From positions 15,553,707 through 15,617,706 of the forward strand of contig NW_004454171.1 of the NCBI RefSeq assembly GCF_000283155.1: a DNA stretch of 64,000 nt. Direction: 5' to 3'. The position numbers and the translations under genes are program-made. The stretch comes from Ceratotherium simum simum (taxonomy: Eukaryota > Chordata > Mammalia > Perissodactyla > Rhinocerotidae). The notes under the pieces were generated by a model. The model worked only from the letters and a program-made list of their open reading frames with translations. It did not search any database and was not told where the DNA came from. Below are positions 25,084 through 40,536 of this stretch, piece after piece. Position 1 is the first letter of the stretch. Each line of letters starts with the position of its first letter.

Positions 25084-25325
25084 GGGGCCAGCCTGGTGGC
25101 ACAACAGTTAAGTGCACGCACTCCGCTTCGGCGGCCGGGGGTTTGCAGGTTTGGATCCCAGGCGCACACCAATGCATCGCTTGTCAAGCCATACTGTGGC
25201 AGCGTGCCATATAAAGTAGAGGAATATGGGCACAAATGTTAGCCCAGGGCCAATCTTCCTCGCAAAAAGGAGGAGGATTGGCATCAGATGTCAGCAGTGC
25301 TGATCTTCCTCACACACACACACAA
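25084..25325 (+). mobile_element. ERE SINE, sense
   Basis: Head GGGGCCAGCCTGGTGGCACA, weakened B box GGTTTGGATCCCAGG, CCATATAAAGTAGAGGAATA, and a CA-repeat plus A tail. GACATCTTGTT at 25073-25083 and GACACTTTGTT at 25331-25341 look like a diverged target duplication. Confidence 0.93.
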
Positions 25326-25341
25326 AAAAAGACACTTTGTT

Positions 25342-26355
25342 TAGATACCAGTGCTCACTTCTATGTACTGTAGTCAATTTGTACAATAATCATACTGTGG
25401 TAAAGCAGTATGAAAAAACAAATTTTAAATAAAAAATTCATTGGTTACCTTAACAACTAACGAGATATTTTAAATTGATACTATGCCAATATTAGCTAAT
25501 GTACAATATGATTAACCATATGCAACATTATCACTACTTTCTACTAAAACATTCTATAATTTTAAGTAAGATGAGATGATGTCATGTATTTTCAATTGAT
25601 GCATGGGATAAATAATGTAGGAGGAGCTAGTGAATAAATATTTATAAAACTGCTTACGATGTTATAGTACATCTGAAACTAATTTTAAATATTCTAAGCA
25701 TACTGGCTAGCGTTTCCTGAAATGTTCTTTATAGAAGTTGTATAGAATTTTATACACTATCTGTTCTATAATATCTGAAATTGGCAGAAGAAAAATTTGT
25801 GAAATATAGTCACCACCAGCAAGAGAGAAATCTGGGGCATGAGAAAGAGGAGAGCTGGGCAGACACAGCTGCCAGAGTGAGGAAATGTTACTTCTCCTCG
25901 GAACAAACGTACAAAAAAGAATGGTTCCAGAAAAATTATTGTATTAAAGGAGAAAGGAGAGGCTGTGGAGTTAGTTATGCTGTTAGTTATTATATCTATG
26001 AACAGAAGACAGCTATTTTTACAATAGCCCAAAGTAGCAAGAAAGACACAGAGCTTTCCACTTTAAAAGCCCTAGTCCATCCCTGGCCATTCAAATCTGA
26101 ACTCTCATAAGTCCAAGTGCTGGATAACCATATCCCCCATCGTGTCCCATTGAAAACTTCAACTAAGTATAGCCTCTTCCTACATACTGTTAGTAATGTG
26201 TTCCTGAAAACCAGATGTTCTGTTTTGAAATGCTATATCCATAGCCAATTTCCCATTATTTAAATGGGAAAATTATAATGCATTACACATTTACCCATTT
26301 ATCTCCAACTAAGTTTTAAAAATGCAAATGAAACACAGTAAAATACCAATAAAGG
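25342..26355. other. Unclassified sequence, no convincing gene
   Basis: A 109-residue plus-strand open frame (25781-26110) starts MAEEKFVKYSHHQQERNLGH. It has no recognisable domain, splice-site support or promoter. I treat it as chance. The rest is AT-rich DNA without a named repeat. Confidence 0.35.
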
Positions 26356-26700
26356 TATTATGTTGATCACTGCATTTGCAAGAGCTGTAAATTCTTTTAA
26401 GCCAGTGATGTCTATCAGTTTAATTAGCTGCTCTTTTGAGTCTTCATTGTTGTCTTCCTTAGACTAATATTATATGTTTACATGAACGAATTTAGTAGTA
26501 AATCCCTCAGCAAGATATTCTAAGAGCTCTTCAGCTATTTTTTTAATCAACCTTTTCAAAGCCAGCTCTCCTTTGTCAAAACGTTGCATTCTCGTATCTT
26601 CTCTTACATTGTAATTTCTTTGTTTCACTTGCTTTGCTTTCCTCTCCACAATTTTCTGCAACACTTTCTCAATGTCTAGGGGCATTCGTTGTTCAAATTA
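26356..26700 (-). pseudogene. Possible coding relic, family unknown
   Basis: The minus-strand frame at 26470-26685 reads as a charged helix-rich peptide (for example LQKIVERKAKQVKQRNYNVR and KRLIKKIAEELLEYLAEGFT). After its stop, another frame continues with SKEQLIKLIDITGLKEF at about 26370-26440. Lysine/glutamate-rich text continuing across a frame break looks more like decayed coding sequence than random intron. A DNA-transposon protein tail is one possibility. I do not recognise the family. Confidence 0.3.
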
Positions 26701-27449
26701 GAAAAGGCATGACTACATGTGAGAGACGCTGATGAAACATACTCAGAATAAGCGCACAATGAAATAATGGCTCACGGTGCATTTGCTGCTGTGATGCTCC
26801 TCACCATAGCAACGTCCATGATGAACGTCCTCTATTGCCACTGCACGAAATTTTCAAAACATCTTTGTCTACCAGTTGTATCTGAAATGGGGCTTGAGAT
26901 TTTTCCTGTACGATATAGTGCTTAAACAGTATTCCAGTGAGTCTGAGGTGATGTAAATATATTTTGCAATATAATATTAGCCTCCCCCCAACAAAAACCA
27001 GAGGAAGAAGAGAAACAGGCATTCTAGGAATTTACGTCTTAAATGGTAAGTGGTGTTCTACTGGGAAAGATTATTGTGGAAAACAATCTGAGGAGATTGC
27101 CTGTATATTTAAAAAGGAATTTCTTTCCTCTTGCCAAGTCATACTCGACCAAATCCTCAAGTTCTGTGAATTTCAGTACTATTTCTTTCTTTTCCATTGC
27201 TTATTATGAATAATAAATGAAAGCAGCATATTTAGCAATTAGACCTCTTGGGGCTTTTGTGAGAGCAATTTCTTTGAAGGGAACGGGCGGGGAGAAGAGA
27301 CCTGACCCTTGCTTTGAGCAATAAATGGAACATGATGAAGGAAAAACAGCAAGTAGGCAATGCCTTTAAGAAATTTCAATTTATGCATAGTTTAATTTCA
27401 TAATCTCCCCAGCAGGGAAGAGGACTGGCAGAAAAAAGGGAAATGACAT
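26701..27449. other. Unclassified sequence, no gene seen
   Basis: The minus-strand open frame at 26801-27022 might continue the relic next to it, but has no motif I can name. No repeat recognised. Confidence 0.3.
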
Positions 27450-27660
27450 TAACGGAACACCAACTACTGTTTAAAACATACTATATATTATTATCGCAAT
27501 TATTTTCATATCACTCAGAAGTAGATTCCAATAGTTCCCTTTTTACAGACAAGAAAGATAAGAATTAGAGAAGTTACGTACAGCGGGCGATATTATATAG
27601 GTAGTAAGCAGTGCAAAGATTCAAGTTCATGTCTTTAAACTTCAAACACATGCACTTTGC
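27450..27660 (-). mobile_element. MIR SINE, antisense
   Basis: TCCCTTTTTACAGACAAGAA, TTAGAGAAGTTACGTA, TAGGTAGTAAGCAGTGCAAA and GATTCAAGTTCATGTCT follow the reverse complement of MIR. It is diverged. Confidence 0.75.
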
Positions 27661-28744
27661 AGTAAACATTGTGTAGCGTTCATTAAAATATAGAGCCAAG
27701 TACAATCAGCCAGATTTCCCTAACTCGGGACTCCAACTGAACTGCTATGCCAGCATTCTCATTAGTAGGTAGCAGGCTTTTAAACTACTGCCAAATATTT
27801 CAGAGAAATGAGTGACCTCAAAGAGGAGCTAATCTATTCAGCCCCTACTTCCTCACATACATTTTTTTTAAGCAAAAGTCCATTACCACGTTACACCCCA
27901 AAACATATTTGTTGTATAACTCATATTTGGAAATAACCGTGGGGATTTAACACATACACACACAAGACTGATCCCTGCCCTTGTTATACGTAGAATTTTT
28001 ATTAAATATCTGCTTATAATATAGAGAGTATGATGATAGTGGCTGTATTTGCATATGGACACTTAGAAGAGGAATCTTGGTTGTCTTTTTCTTATTAAAA
28101 TTCATTAAACAATTACTTTTATCCATCATCATTTGGCAATTAACAAAATTGCCATCGAAATAAGCTCTTAAAATATAACTTCTAGATACTTAATGATTTA
28201 ATAGTACTTTTGCTAATAAAGCCCTGGGTCTTATTTGACTAATTAGAATCACTGATTCCAGATTCAATTCAATTGCATCTTGCTAAATATATATGTTTTG
28301 CCTCCTCTTTTCTATTTTAAGCTGCTTTGATGGACTTGTTAGCCCACACACATGAATATAGATGAAAAGTCTGCGTGAACTAGAGTCATTTCCAAAAGTT
28401 TAATGGACGTAGCCACTGTTTGTGGAACACAGTGCCATTTACTCTCCTTCAGTTTGTGAAAGTTCCAAGTTAAGTGTTTTTGCAGCAATGAGAAATTAAG
28501 AATCATTAAACCAAATCATTTCAAAGATACACACATGTACACTATTCATGACACATCAAAAATATTTCATTATAGAGGTTTTCAATAAATGATAAGATTG
28601 AATGATTATTATGCAATGGAAAATAATTATATGCTTGCGATCTCTGCAAGAAAAATAAGTTTGCCAAAACAAATGGTAGAAATATGTTCTTAATAAAATG
28701 CAAACAGGAATGTTAGTAGAGATGCCCAAAATATACGATACTGT
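27661..28744. other. Unclassified intron-like sequence, no gene seen
   Basis: About 1.1 kb without exon or repeat that I recognise, apart from a short CA-rich patch near 27951-27965. Relatively repeat-free, so it could include non-coding conserved sequence; that cannot be judged from one sequence. Confidence 0.35.
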
Positions 28745-28990
28745 AAAATGAGACAATTTTTATTGAATAAATGCCTACCATATACCAGACTTTAGGCAAA
28801 TTATATAGGCTCTCTTCATTCTTAACAGCCTAAGAACCTAAGAAATAGGTTATAGTCTCTCTGCTTTGTAGATGAGAAAACTGAGTCTCAGAGAAGTTGT
28901 GAAACACATAGCTAGTAACAAGGGAGCTAATATCAGTGTCTAGTCCACTAGAACATGGTACCTTTGCTTTCGCATTTGGCCTTGACGTAC
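28745..28990 (-). mobile_element. MIR SINE, antisense
   Basis: ATAAATGCCTACCATATACC, TGTAGATGAGAAAACTGAGT, CTCAGAGAAGTTGTGAAACA and CATAGCTAGTAACAAGGGAG give the reverse complement of MIR. Confidence 0.85.
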
Positions 28991-29119
28991 ATTTTTGTGC
29001 TTCTATTTAAATAAGAATATAACTGCAATTCTTGGGAATTCACAGATTTCGTCCCGACTAATGGAACCCCATTGTCAGGGACAGACCCAAAAGCGCCCTA
29101 CAGTATTCACCTCATCTCC

Positions 29120-29420
29120 TGTGCTGTCTGCTAGGGTAGCCACTGGCCATGAGTGGCTACTGAGCAATTGAAATGAGGCTAATCCAAATTGAGATGTGCT
29201 GTGAGTGTAAAATATACACTAGATTTAAAGACTAAGTGTGAAAACAAGAATGTAGAATATCTAATTAATATTTTTATATTGCTTTTATGTTGAAATAATA
29301 TTTTGGATATATTAAGTTAATGAAAACATATTATTAAACTAACTTCACATTTTTTAACATAACTACTAGAAAATGTAAAATTACACATGTGGATTACTTT
29401 TGTGACTTTCATCATACTGC
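29120..29420 (+). mobile_element. hAT-Charlie-like DNA transposon remnant
   Basis: GTAGCCACTGGCCATGAGTG, TTGAAATGAGGCTAATCCAA, TTGAGATGTGCTGTGAGTGT and ACTAGAAAATGTAAAATTAC match a very common mammalian non-autonomous element related to MER/Charlie families. The exact name and strand are uncertain. No transposase coding is present. Confidence 0.6.
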
Positions 29421-32275
<2,855 letters not shown>

Positions 32276-32280
32276 TTATA

Positions 32281-32287
32281 ATTAGTA
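32281..32287 (-). promoter_or_regulatory. Likely splicing branch point, TACTAAT
   Basis: The minus strand reads TACTAAT, close to the ideal TACTAAC. The branch adenine would be at 32282, 27 nt upstream of the AG at 32256-32255. It is followed by a short pyrimidine-rich stretch (TTCCTATTCTTGG). Position and sequence both suit a branch site for the 31963-32254 exon. Confidence 0.6.
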
Positions 32288-33561
32288 CAATTAATTCCAT
32301 CCTATTTTCAATTATACCATATTGCCCTCTCCTTTATTTACAGATTCCAGAAGGAAAATTAGATCTATATGTTCTACTGCTCTGCGAGTACTCTAACACT
32401 GAGTGAAATTAAGCCAGCCTTAAATCATATGTTGAAGCATACGGAAGATAATACAAGAAGGATCAAATAGAAATTTATTTGAAAAAATGAGCAGAGTTTC
32501 TTTCTGTGACTTCTAAAAGCATGATTCCTCAATAAACTCTTAAAGTCCACTCAAAGGAATAAAATAACATTAAAAAGTGATTCATTAAATAAGGACTTTT
32601 CATGATTAAGAAATAGCAAGGACTAAAGATGATCATTTTCAATCTCATGAAACTTAAATCATTTTCTTCAAAATAGCAGAGTATTCTATTGCTTACTCCA
32701 TCATATTCTTGCACTTGAAACACATTTTCAGTTCTACAAGATTCTCAAGGCTCCTCTATATATAGCAAAACCACCAGAACAGCAATTACCCCAAATTTTA
32801 CTTGAATTGCTAGAAACATACTTTAGAAGAGCAGCCCTGGGAGTTTTTGCTCTGAATAAAAATTAATAAAAGTATTTTCAGGGATAACAATTCAATGTTT
32901 CAAAGACAGAGTTTACCAGATTGTTAGTGATTGTTATGCAGAAGGGGAAAGACAGGGAAAATTCTAGGAGAAATAACAGTACAGGTTAGGAGCAACAGGA
33001 ATTCAGAGCATTTTTCAACTTTTGTCTTGTCATTTGTATGAATGAGGGAAAACAGTAATGGTGGGTGATCTTCACACAGGAAAAAGACATTTCGGAAAGA
33101 CTAGCAGTCATGGATATTATACTCTAGAAAAAGAAAAAAGGAACATGTTTAAAGGGTAAAGAATGTGATTAAACAGTTTATGCAATGCACACTTTAGAGA
33201 GCATCAAGAATAGGTAAGCCGTGTGAAGTGACGTTACTCAAATTTCCTAGCTGATGAAACTTTCAGGTATTATTCTACGACCCAAAAATGTTTCTTCCAT
33301 TGATTAACCAATTAATGTTGGAAAACATGAGCTCTATGACCACTGTGATGTATCTGGGGACTGGTGAAACCTAGATTACTGAGTGGAACAAGAAACAAAA
33401 GGGCCTGGGGCAGCCTCTTGCACAGCATCAACAAACACGTGAGGAAATGATCTGATGGGCATAGCACACATCTGTTTGGCTCCCTTGCAGTCACAGACAC
33501 AGTCTGCCCAGTGTTCTGCCTTGTTTTATCTTCTTATTTGTGCAGCAAACATGAGGCATAT

Positions 33562-33809
33562 ATATATATTTTTTTTTTTGCTGAGCAAGATTTGCTCTGA
33601 GCTAACATCCATCGCCAATCCTCCTCTTTTCGCTTGAAGAAGATTCGCCCTAAGCCAACATCCTTTGCAAACCTTTCTCTGTTTTGTATGTGGGCCACTG
33701 CCACAGCATGGCCACCGACCAGCAGTGTAGGTCCATGCCCAGGAACTGAACCTAGGCCACCGAAGTGGAGCACACCAAACTTAACCACTAGGCCACTGGG
33801 GCTGTCCCA
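33562..33809 (-). mobile_element. ERE SINE (older subtype), antisense to +, same strand as gene
   Basis: The plus strand shows TTTTGCTGAGCAAGATTTGC, TTTTGTATGTGGGCCACTGC, AGTGTAGGTCCATGCCCAGG, AACCACTAGGCCACTGGGGC. AGGCATAT at 33554-33561 is repeated at 33810-33817. It belongs to the older subtype. The open frames at 33455-33834 on both strands derive from it. Confidence 0.93.
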
Positions 33810-35118
33810 AGGCATATGTTTTACGTCACAGTAAATACTTCCTTATCTTTTTGAGGCGATTTTCTGAATGATACCATCAGGTTAACAGGCAAACAAACAT
33901 ATAAACACCTCCATTTCTACAGAGAACACTTGATGACAGCATAACCGAATCACAGGGCAACCTGAGTGAATAAAAATCTACGAAGTATTGAATTCTTCTA
34001 AAGAGGCATTTTTACTGGAAATTTTAGAGTCACTCAGAGGTTTGATCTCTTCCCTCATCAGTCTTTGTCTGCGTCCCTCTCACCGCCCATCTCTCAAAAG
34101 GAAGAAAAATCTCCAATTTGATTTTTTCTGCTTGAAGGTATTCCACAAGGTCAAGTGACAGAGAGGATTTTCATGAAAATTTGAGCGGTCACTCTGCTTA
34201 CCTGATAAACATATTTTTTATATGAGAGACCCAATCATTCCCAGCATGACCTTTCCTTACATCTTTGTATTCAATCTATATCATAAATATTCAGAAAATG
34301 AGTCATTCATCATTAATTTTTTGACATTTCTTCTAGGCATACTTCATTATTCTCACACAGATGTTTAAAACAGTAGGGACTACAGTTCTGGGACCAAGGA
34401 AAAACAGAGATGGATGAAATCCTTAGTTACAGTATGAAAAAAAGTCTCTTGAACATTTTCAGAGGAAGTGTCTAAATAGAAAAGCTTAGAAGTCAGCTGG
34501 AATTTTATATATTTCATGTTTAATTTTTAATTAGCTTTCTTAGAACTAATTCACAATTTTCAGAATATCTATGGATATATATAGAGAGATTTTACATAGA
34601 TTCAACATATGTAAAATCTGGTGTGTTTGGGCTTTATTTTTGAGAAAGTATCAAATAATTTGGAAGACAGCAAAAACAGACAAAATATATTTGATTAATA
34701 CTCAGTTTTTTTCCAAATTAATTAAAATTTAATGTAATTCTGTATGATTTTTACATCCCTTCTGGACTGCTGGCTGACTTATGGCTTAAAACTCTGATCT
34801 GATCATGTCACTTTCTTGCAGAAAATCCTATCAAATGTGCCTGAGGAGATAAGAAAGATGAGATCACTCACTGAGAGTTAAACTATGAAATCAACTTAAC
34901 GTGAGACAGAAAAACTCCTAAGACAAACTGAGAGTTTAACATGTCTTAAGACTGTGACTGTGCTAGGATGTGACAGCTGGTCAGTATGAAACAGAAAAAC
35001 AAGCATCTGTGTAGGTACAGGTACAATTGGGCAGCCTTTGAGCAAAGATTTGACACGTCTCCTTTCGGGGGTTAGGGCTCTCTCTTGTGGAGACAGGTAC
35101 ACAAGAATATTATAATTT

Positions 35119-35376
35119 TTATTTTATTTTATTTTATTTTGGTGAGGAAGATCAGCCCTGAGCTAACATCCATTGCCAATCCTCCTCCTTTTTTTTTTGC
35201 CCCAAAGCCCCAGTAGATAGCTGTATGTCATAGTTGCACATCCTTCTAGTTGCTGTATGTGGGACGCGGCCTCAGCATGGCCGGAGAAGCGGTGCGTCGG
35301 TGCGCGCACGGGATCTGAACCCGGGCCGCCAGTAGCGGAGCGCGTGCACTTAATCGCTAAGCCACGGGGCCGGCCC
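35119..35376 (-). mobile_element. ERE SINE (long subtype) with 15-bp duplication
   Basis: A TTTTA-repeat tail is followed on the plus strand by GGTGAGGAAGATCAGCCCTG, CCAGTAGATAGCTGTATGTC, GGGATCTGAACCCGGGCC and CCACGGGGCCGGCCC. AGAATATTATAATTT at 35104-35118 is repeated exactly at 35377-35391. The clean duplication and well-kept boxes suggest a young copy. Confidence 0.97.
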
Positions 35377-35799
35377 AGAATATTATAATTTGAAGATAAT
35401 AAAGATATAAATTATGTTTTTATCTCCCAGTCTGATTCTTTGATCAGCTAGCATCTTTCTGGACGTAATTTACTTTCTCTTCAGTGCTCAAACTTTGGGG
35501 AACACACCAGTCAGAATACATGTATTCAGATCTTATGGAGATTGCATTTCTCAGTGTAAATATAAATAAATGGCACATTTATTTATGTATCAACCTCTCA
35601 TAAGCAAGATTCTTGTGAAGTCATCTTTGACTGCTTCATTTATGTTATATGTAAAGCTGAATTTAGTTCCCAGCCTAGCTGACTCAAATCCTTTGTGGAA
35701 TAAAAATAATCAAGCAAACAATAAATAAAGGAAAGTGGGAGACCCCACCAATACATAGTCATCATATGAGGGTGTTTGTCCCAAAAATCCATACAGCCT

Positions 35800-36120
35800 T
35801 ATCTACACTTTTAATACTCTACAAACATTTTCTTCAAATTTCCACAGAATAAAAATCAAACCATCTTCTCTTCCTGCCTATTTTTAGGGCCAAGTTCAGT
35901 CCTTCCTTTTCCATGAAGACTTCTTCAACGTTTTATTGTGGCTCCAATTACCTCTAACATTAATTCTTGGAAATATTTAACTATATACCACTTGTTGTTG
36001 TTTAATTTTTTTTTTCTGATGGTGAAATTCCTATAATTCCAATAATTCCAAACTTCTTGAGTGGAAGCAACTGGTATTTTACTTCTTTTGTATTATCCAT
36101 GGTATGGATAATAACCATGA
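35800..36120 (+). mobile_element. L2 LINE 3' remnant, sense
   Basis: GGCCAAGTTCAGTCCTTCCT, CCATGAAGACTTCTTCAACG, TTGTGGCTCCAATTACCTCT and AACTTCTTGAGTGGAAGCAA follow the L2 3' end. It is strongly diverged and lies about 230 bases from the coding exon. Confidence 0.55.
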
Positions 36121-36350
36121 AATTTTCTAATGGTTTCCAAAATTCCAATATCTATAGAATTTACCCATAGGATAAATTCTTCCAAGAGTTCTAACAATCC
36201 TTCCCTTTTATCCTTACTTCAGCTTTTCCCTCCCCAACATGTCCCAAGTTGAATAAATTCAAACTCATCTTTGGTCTGGTCCTGGCCATCCCATTTTCTG
36301 TATTTGACTCTGTCTATCAGAAGTTGCTCGTAATATATCTGTTTTTTTCA

Positions 36351-37235
<885 letters not shown>

Positions 37236-40045
37236 GAATTATTGAGTTCACTTATATCCTTACTGATTTTCTGCCCACTGGATCTATCCATTTCTGATAG
37301 AGGCGTGTGGAAAACTCAAGCTATGAGAGTGGATTCATCTATTCTCCTTGCAATTCTATTAGTTTTTGTCTCATGTAGTTTGACATTCTGCTGTTAGGCA
37401 CATACACATTAGGGCTTGTCATGCCTTCTTGAAGAATTGACCCCTTTATCGTTATGCAATGCCCTTATTTATTCCTGATAACATTCCTTCCTTTGAAGTC
37501 TGCTCCGTCTGAAATTAATATAGCTACTCCTGCTTTCTTTTGTTTAGGTTAAGCATGGTACCTATTTCTCCATTGATTTGCCTTTAATCTATAAATGTCT
37601 TTATATTTAAAATGGGTTTCTTGCAGACAACATACAGTTGGGTCTTGTTTTTTGATCCATTCCAACACCTCTGTCTTTTAAGTGGTGCATTTCGACCACT
37701 GATGTTTAAAGGGATTACGGAGATAGCTGGATTAATATTGACCATGTGTGTTACTGTTTCCTCCCTCTTGCCCTTGTTCTTTGTTCCTATTCTTGTCTTC
37801 TGCTATTTTTCTGCCTTTTGTGGTTTTCATTGAGCATTTTATATGACTCCAGTTTCTCTCCTTTCTTAGCATCAGTTACACTTCTTACACTTCTTTTCTT
37901 TACTTTTTTTAGTGGTTGCCCTAGAGTTTACATTTTACATTTACGAATACTCCAAGCTCACATTCAAGTAAGACTATACCCCTTCATGGGTGTTGTGAGT
38001 ACCTTATAATAACAAAATGATACTAATTCTTCCCTCCCATCCCTTGTATCATTGCTGCCATTCATTTCACTTATATATGAGCATACAGAAGCATACATGA
38101 TTGGATACATTGTTGGTGTTTTTATTTTGAACAAAATGTTATCAATTAGACAATTAAGAATAAGAAAAATAAAAGTTTTCATTTTACCTTCGCTTATTCC
38201 TTCTTCAAGTTCTCCTTCCTTTATGCAGATCTGAGTTTCTGACCTATATTATTTTCCCTCTCTCTACAAAACTTCTTTTAACATTTCTTGCAAGGTAGGA
38301 CTACTTGCAAAAATTCCCTCAATTTTTGTTTGTCTGAGAAAGTCTTTATTTCTTCTTCACTTTTGAAGGATAATTTTGCAGGATACAGAATTCTGGGTTG
38401 GTGGGTTTTTCCCTCTACACTTATTTTCTTTTTTTGTGAGGAAGATTAGCCCTGAGCTAACATCCGATGCCAATCCTCCTCTTTTTGCTGAGGAAGATTG
38501 GCCCTGGGCTAACATCCATGCCCATCTTCCTCTACTTTATATGGGACGTTGCCACAGCATGGCTTGACAAGCAGTACGTCAGTCCACGCCAGAGTCCAAA
38601 CCTACAAACCCCAGGTGGCGGAAGCAGAGCACACGAACTTAGTCACTACACCACTGGGCTGGCCCCAACTCCCCCTCCCTCAACACTTTGAACGTTTCAT
38701 TCCATTCTCTTCTTGCCTGCATGGTTTCTGAGGACAAGTCAGATGTAATTCTTACCTTTGTTCCTCTACAGGTAAGGTATTTTTTTCCTCTGCCTTCTTT
38801 CAGGATTTTTCTTTACTTTAGGTATTCCCATTACCCATATGTCACACCTTTAGTAGTTGTCCTAAAGACCTGAGACATTCTGTTCTGTTTCTCTCAGTCT
38901 TTGTTCTCTTTGCCTTTCAGTTTTGGAGGTTTCTATTGGTCTGTCCTCCAGGACACATGTCTTTCCTCAGCTGTGTCCAGGCTACAAACAACCCCATCAA
39001 AGGCACTCTTCATTTCTGTTACAGTGTTTTTGATCTCTAGCATTTCTTTTTGGTTCTTTCTTAGTATTTGCACCTCTCTACCTACACTGCCCATCTGTTT
39101 TTCATGCTGCCTACTTTATCCATTAGAGGGCTTAGCATATTAATTATAGTTGTTCTAAATTCCTCATCTGATAATTCCGACATGCCTAGCGTGTCTGGTT
39201 CTGATGCTTGCTCCGTCTCTTCAAATTATGTTTTTTGCCTTTCAGTATGCCTTGTAATTTTTTCTTGATAGCAGACATTATGTACTGGGTAAAAGAAACT
39301 GCTGTAAATAGGCCGTTAATAATGTAGGGTGAGGGGAAGTATTCTACAGTTTTACGGTTAGGTCGCAGTCTTTTTGTGAGCCTATGCTTCTGGACTATGA
39401 ACTTCACAAGTGTATCTCAGTTTCTATCTCCCCTCTTTAGTGGAACAGGATGGCTAGAGGGAGCTAGCATTGGGTATTTCCCATCCACCAGGTCAGTTAG
39501 GTTCTGATAACACCCTTCCAGTTTGGGCTTCAGTTAACTAGTTTCTCCTAAGGGCAGGCCTTGTTAAGTAGAACAGAGTGCTCTGGTATATTTCAAAATG
39601 GTTCCTTTTTCCCTCTTCCTGCTGGAAGAATGAGGGGACTTTTCTCCAATGTTTACTGGGGAACCTGTTTGAACTCCTGGAGGTAAATCTCACAATACTC
39701 TGGGGGTCTTTCTATGACTGGATCTCACTGGACTCTTTAACTCTCGGACATGGCCACACTGAGCCTCCAGCAATTCATCCATTACAATTACAGTTCAGGT
39801 TTTCCTAACCCAGCGCTGGTTCCTGCAGTGGTTTCTGCTCGTGAGTCTCTGCTCCGGTAAGCTATGACAACCTGTGTTCACCTGTCTGTCTCTCCAATCT
39901 TGAGGGCAGCTGTTTTCTCTGTGTCCTCCTCTCTCTTACGGATCCAAAAAGAGTTGTTGACTTTTCAGCTTTTTTCTTGTTATTAGGACAACAAGTGGTT
40001 GGTGACTTCCAAGGTCCTCACACACAGAATCGGATAGTAGGAATC
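37236..40045 (-). mobile_element. Ancient L1 5' half, antisense, split by an ERE
   Basis: The plus strand shows antisense landmarks of early ORF2 (TGAAGTCTGCTCCGTCTGAA; GGTTTCTTGCAGACAACATA; GATGTTTAAAGGGATTACGG), then ORF1-side and 5' UTR sequence (AAGTCTTTATTTCTTCTTCA; AGGATACAGAATTCTGGGTT; ATTCCTCATCTGATAATTCC). Frames in this region are remnants or shadows. The same landmarks recur near 49980-52200, so the two LINEs are related. Confidence 0.75.
38423..38666 (-). mobile_element. ERE SINE, antisense, in L1
   Basis: The plus strand reads TTTGTGAGGAAGATTAGCCC, CTACTTTATATGGGACGTTG, CACCACTGGGCTGGCCCC. CCCTCTACACTT at 38411-38422 and CCCTCAACACTT at 38677-38688 form a target duplication with one mismatch. 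About ten bases of extra sequence lie between the SINE head and the right copy. Confidence 0.93.
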
Positions 40046-40280
40046 TTTTTATAATTCCACTAGTAAGTTATAAAATTAACAATGTTAGTGAAGATGTTAT
40101 AAAACCTGAGCATGTGTTATTAAGTGCTCATACCTTATAAAATTATATGTTTAGGATACTTTTCATATTCTTTATTTTTTAAGTAAATATGCATAATTCA
40201 GCATAAAACTAATGAATGATTAATTTAACCATAAGTTATAAAATATTCTATTTAGAATTCTTTGATAACAATAATTCTTT

Positions 40281-40522
40281 TTTTGTGTGTGTGAGGAAGA
40301 TCAGCCCCGTGCTAACATCTGCCAATCCTCCTCTTTTTTTGCTGAGGAAGACTGGCCCTGGGCTAACATCCATGCCTATCTTCCTCCACTTTATATGGGA
40401 CGCCGCCACTGCATGGCTTGCCAAGCGGTGCGTCAGTGCGCGCCCGGGATCCAAACTGGTGAACCCCAGGCCGCCGCAGTGGAGCGTGCGCACTTAACCA
40501 CTTGCGCCACCAGGCCGGCCCC
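40281..40522 (-). mobile_element. ERE SINE, antisense
   Basis: The plus strand reads GTGTGTGAGGAAGATCAGCC, CTCCACTTTATATGGGACGC, GCGCCCGGGATCC and GCCACCAGGCCGGCCCC. ACAATAATTCTTT at 40268-40280 and ACAATAAATCTTT at 40524-40536 differ at one base. The 93- and 81-residue open frames here are SINE artefacts. Confidence 0.95.
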
Positions 40523-40536
40523 TACAATAAATCTTT

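Noticed and set aside
25781..26110. 109-codon plus frame starting MAEEKFVKYS
   Set aside because: No recognisable family, no exon boundaries, and only moderate length in a 64-kb window.
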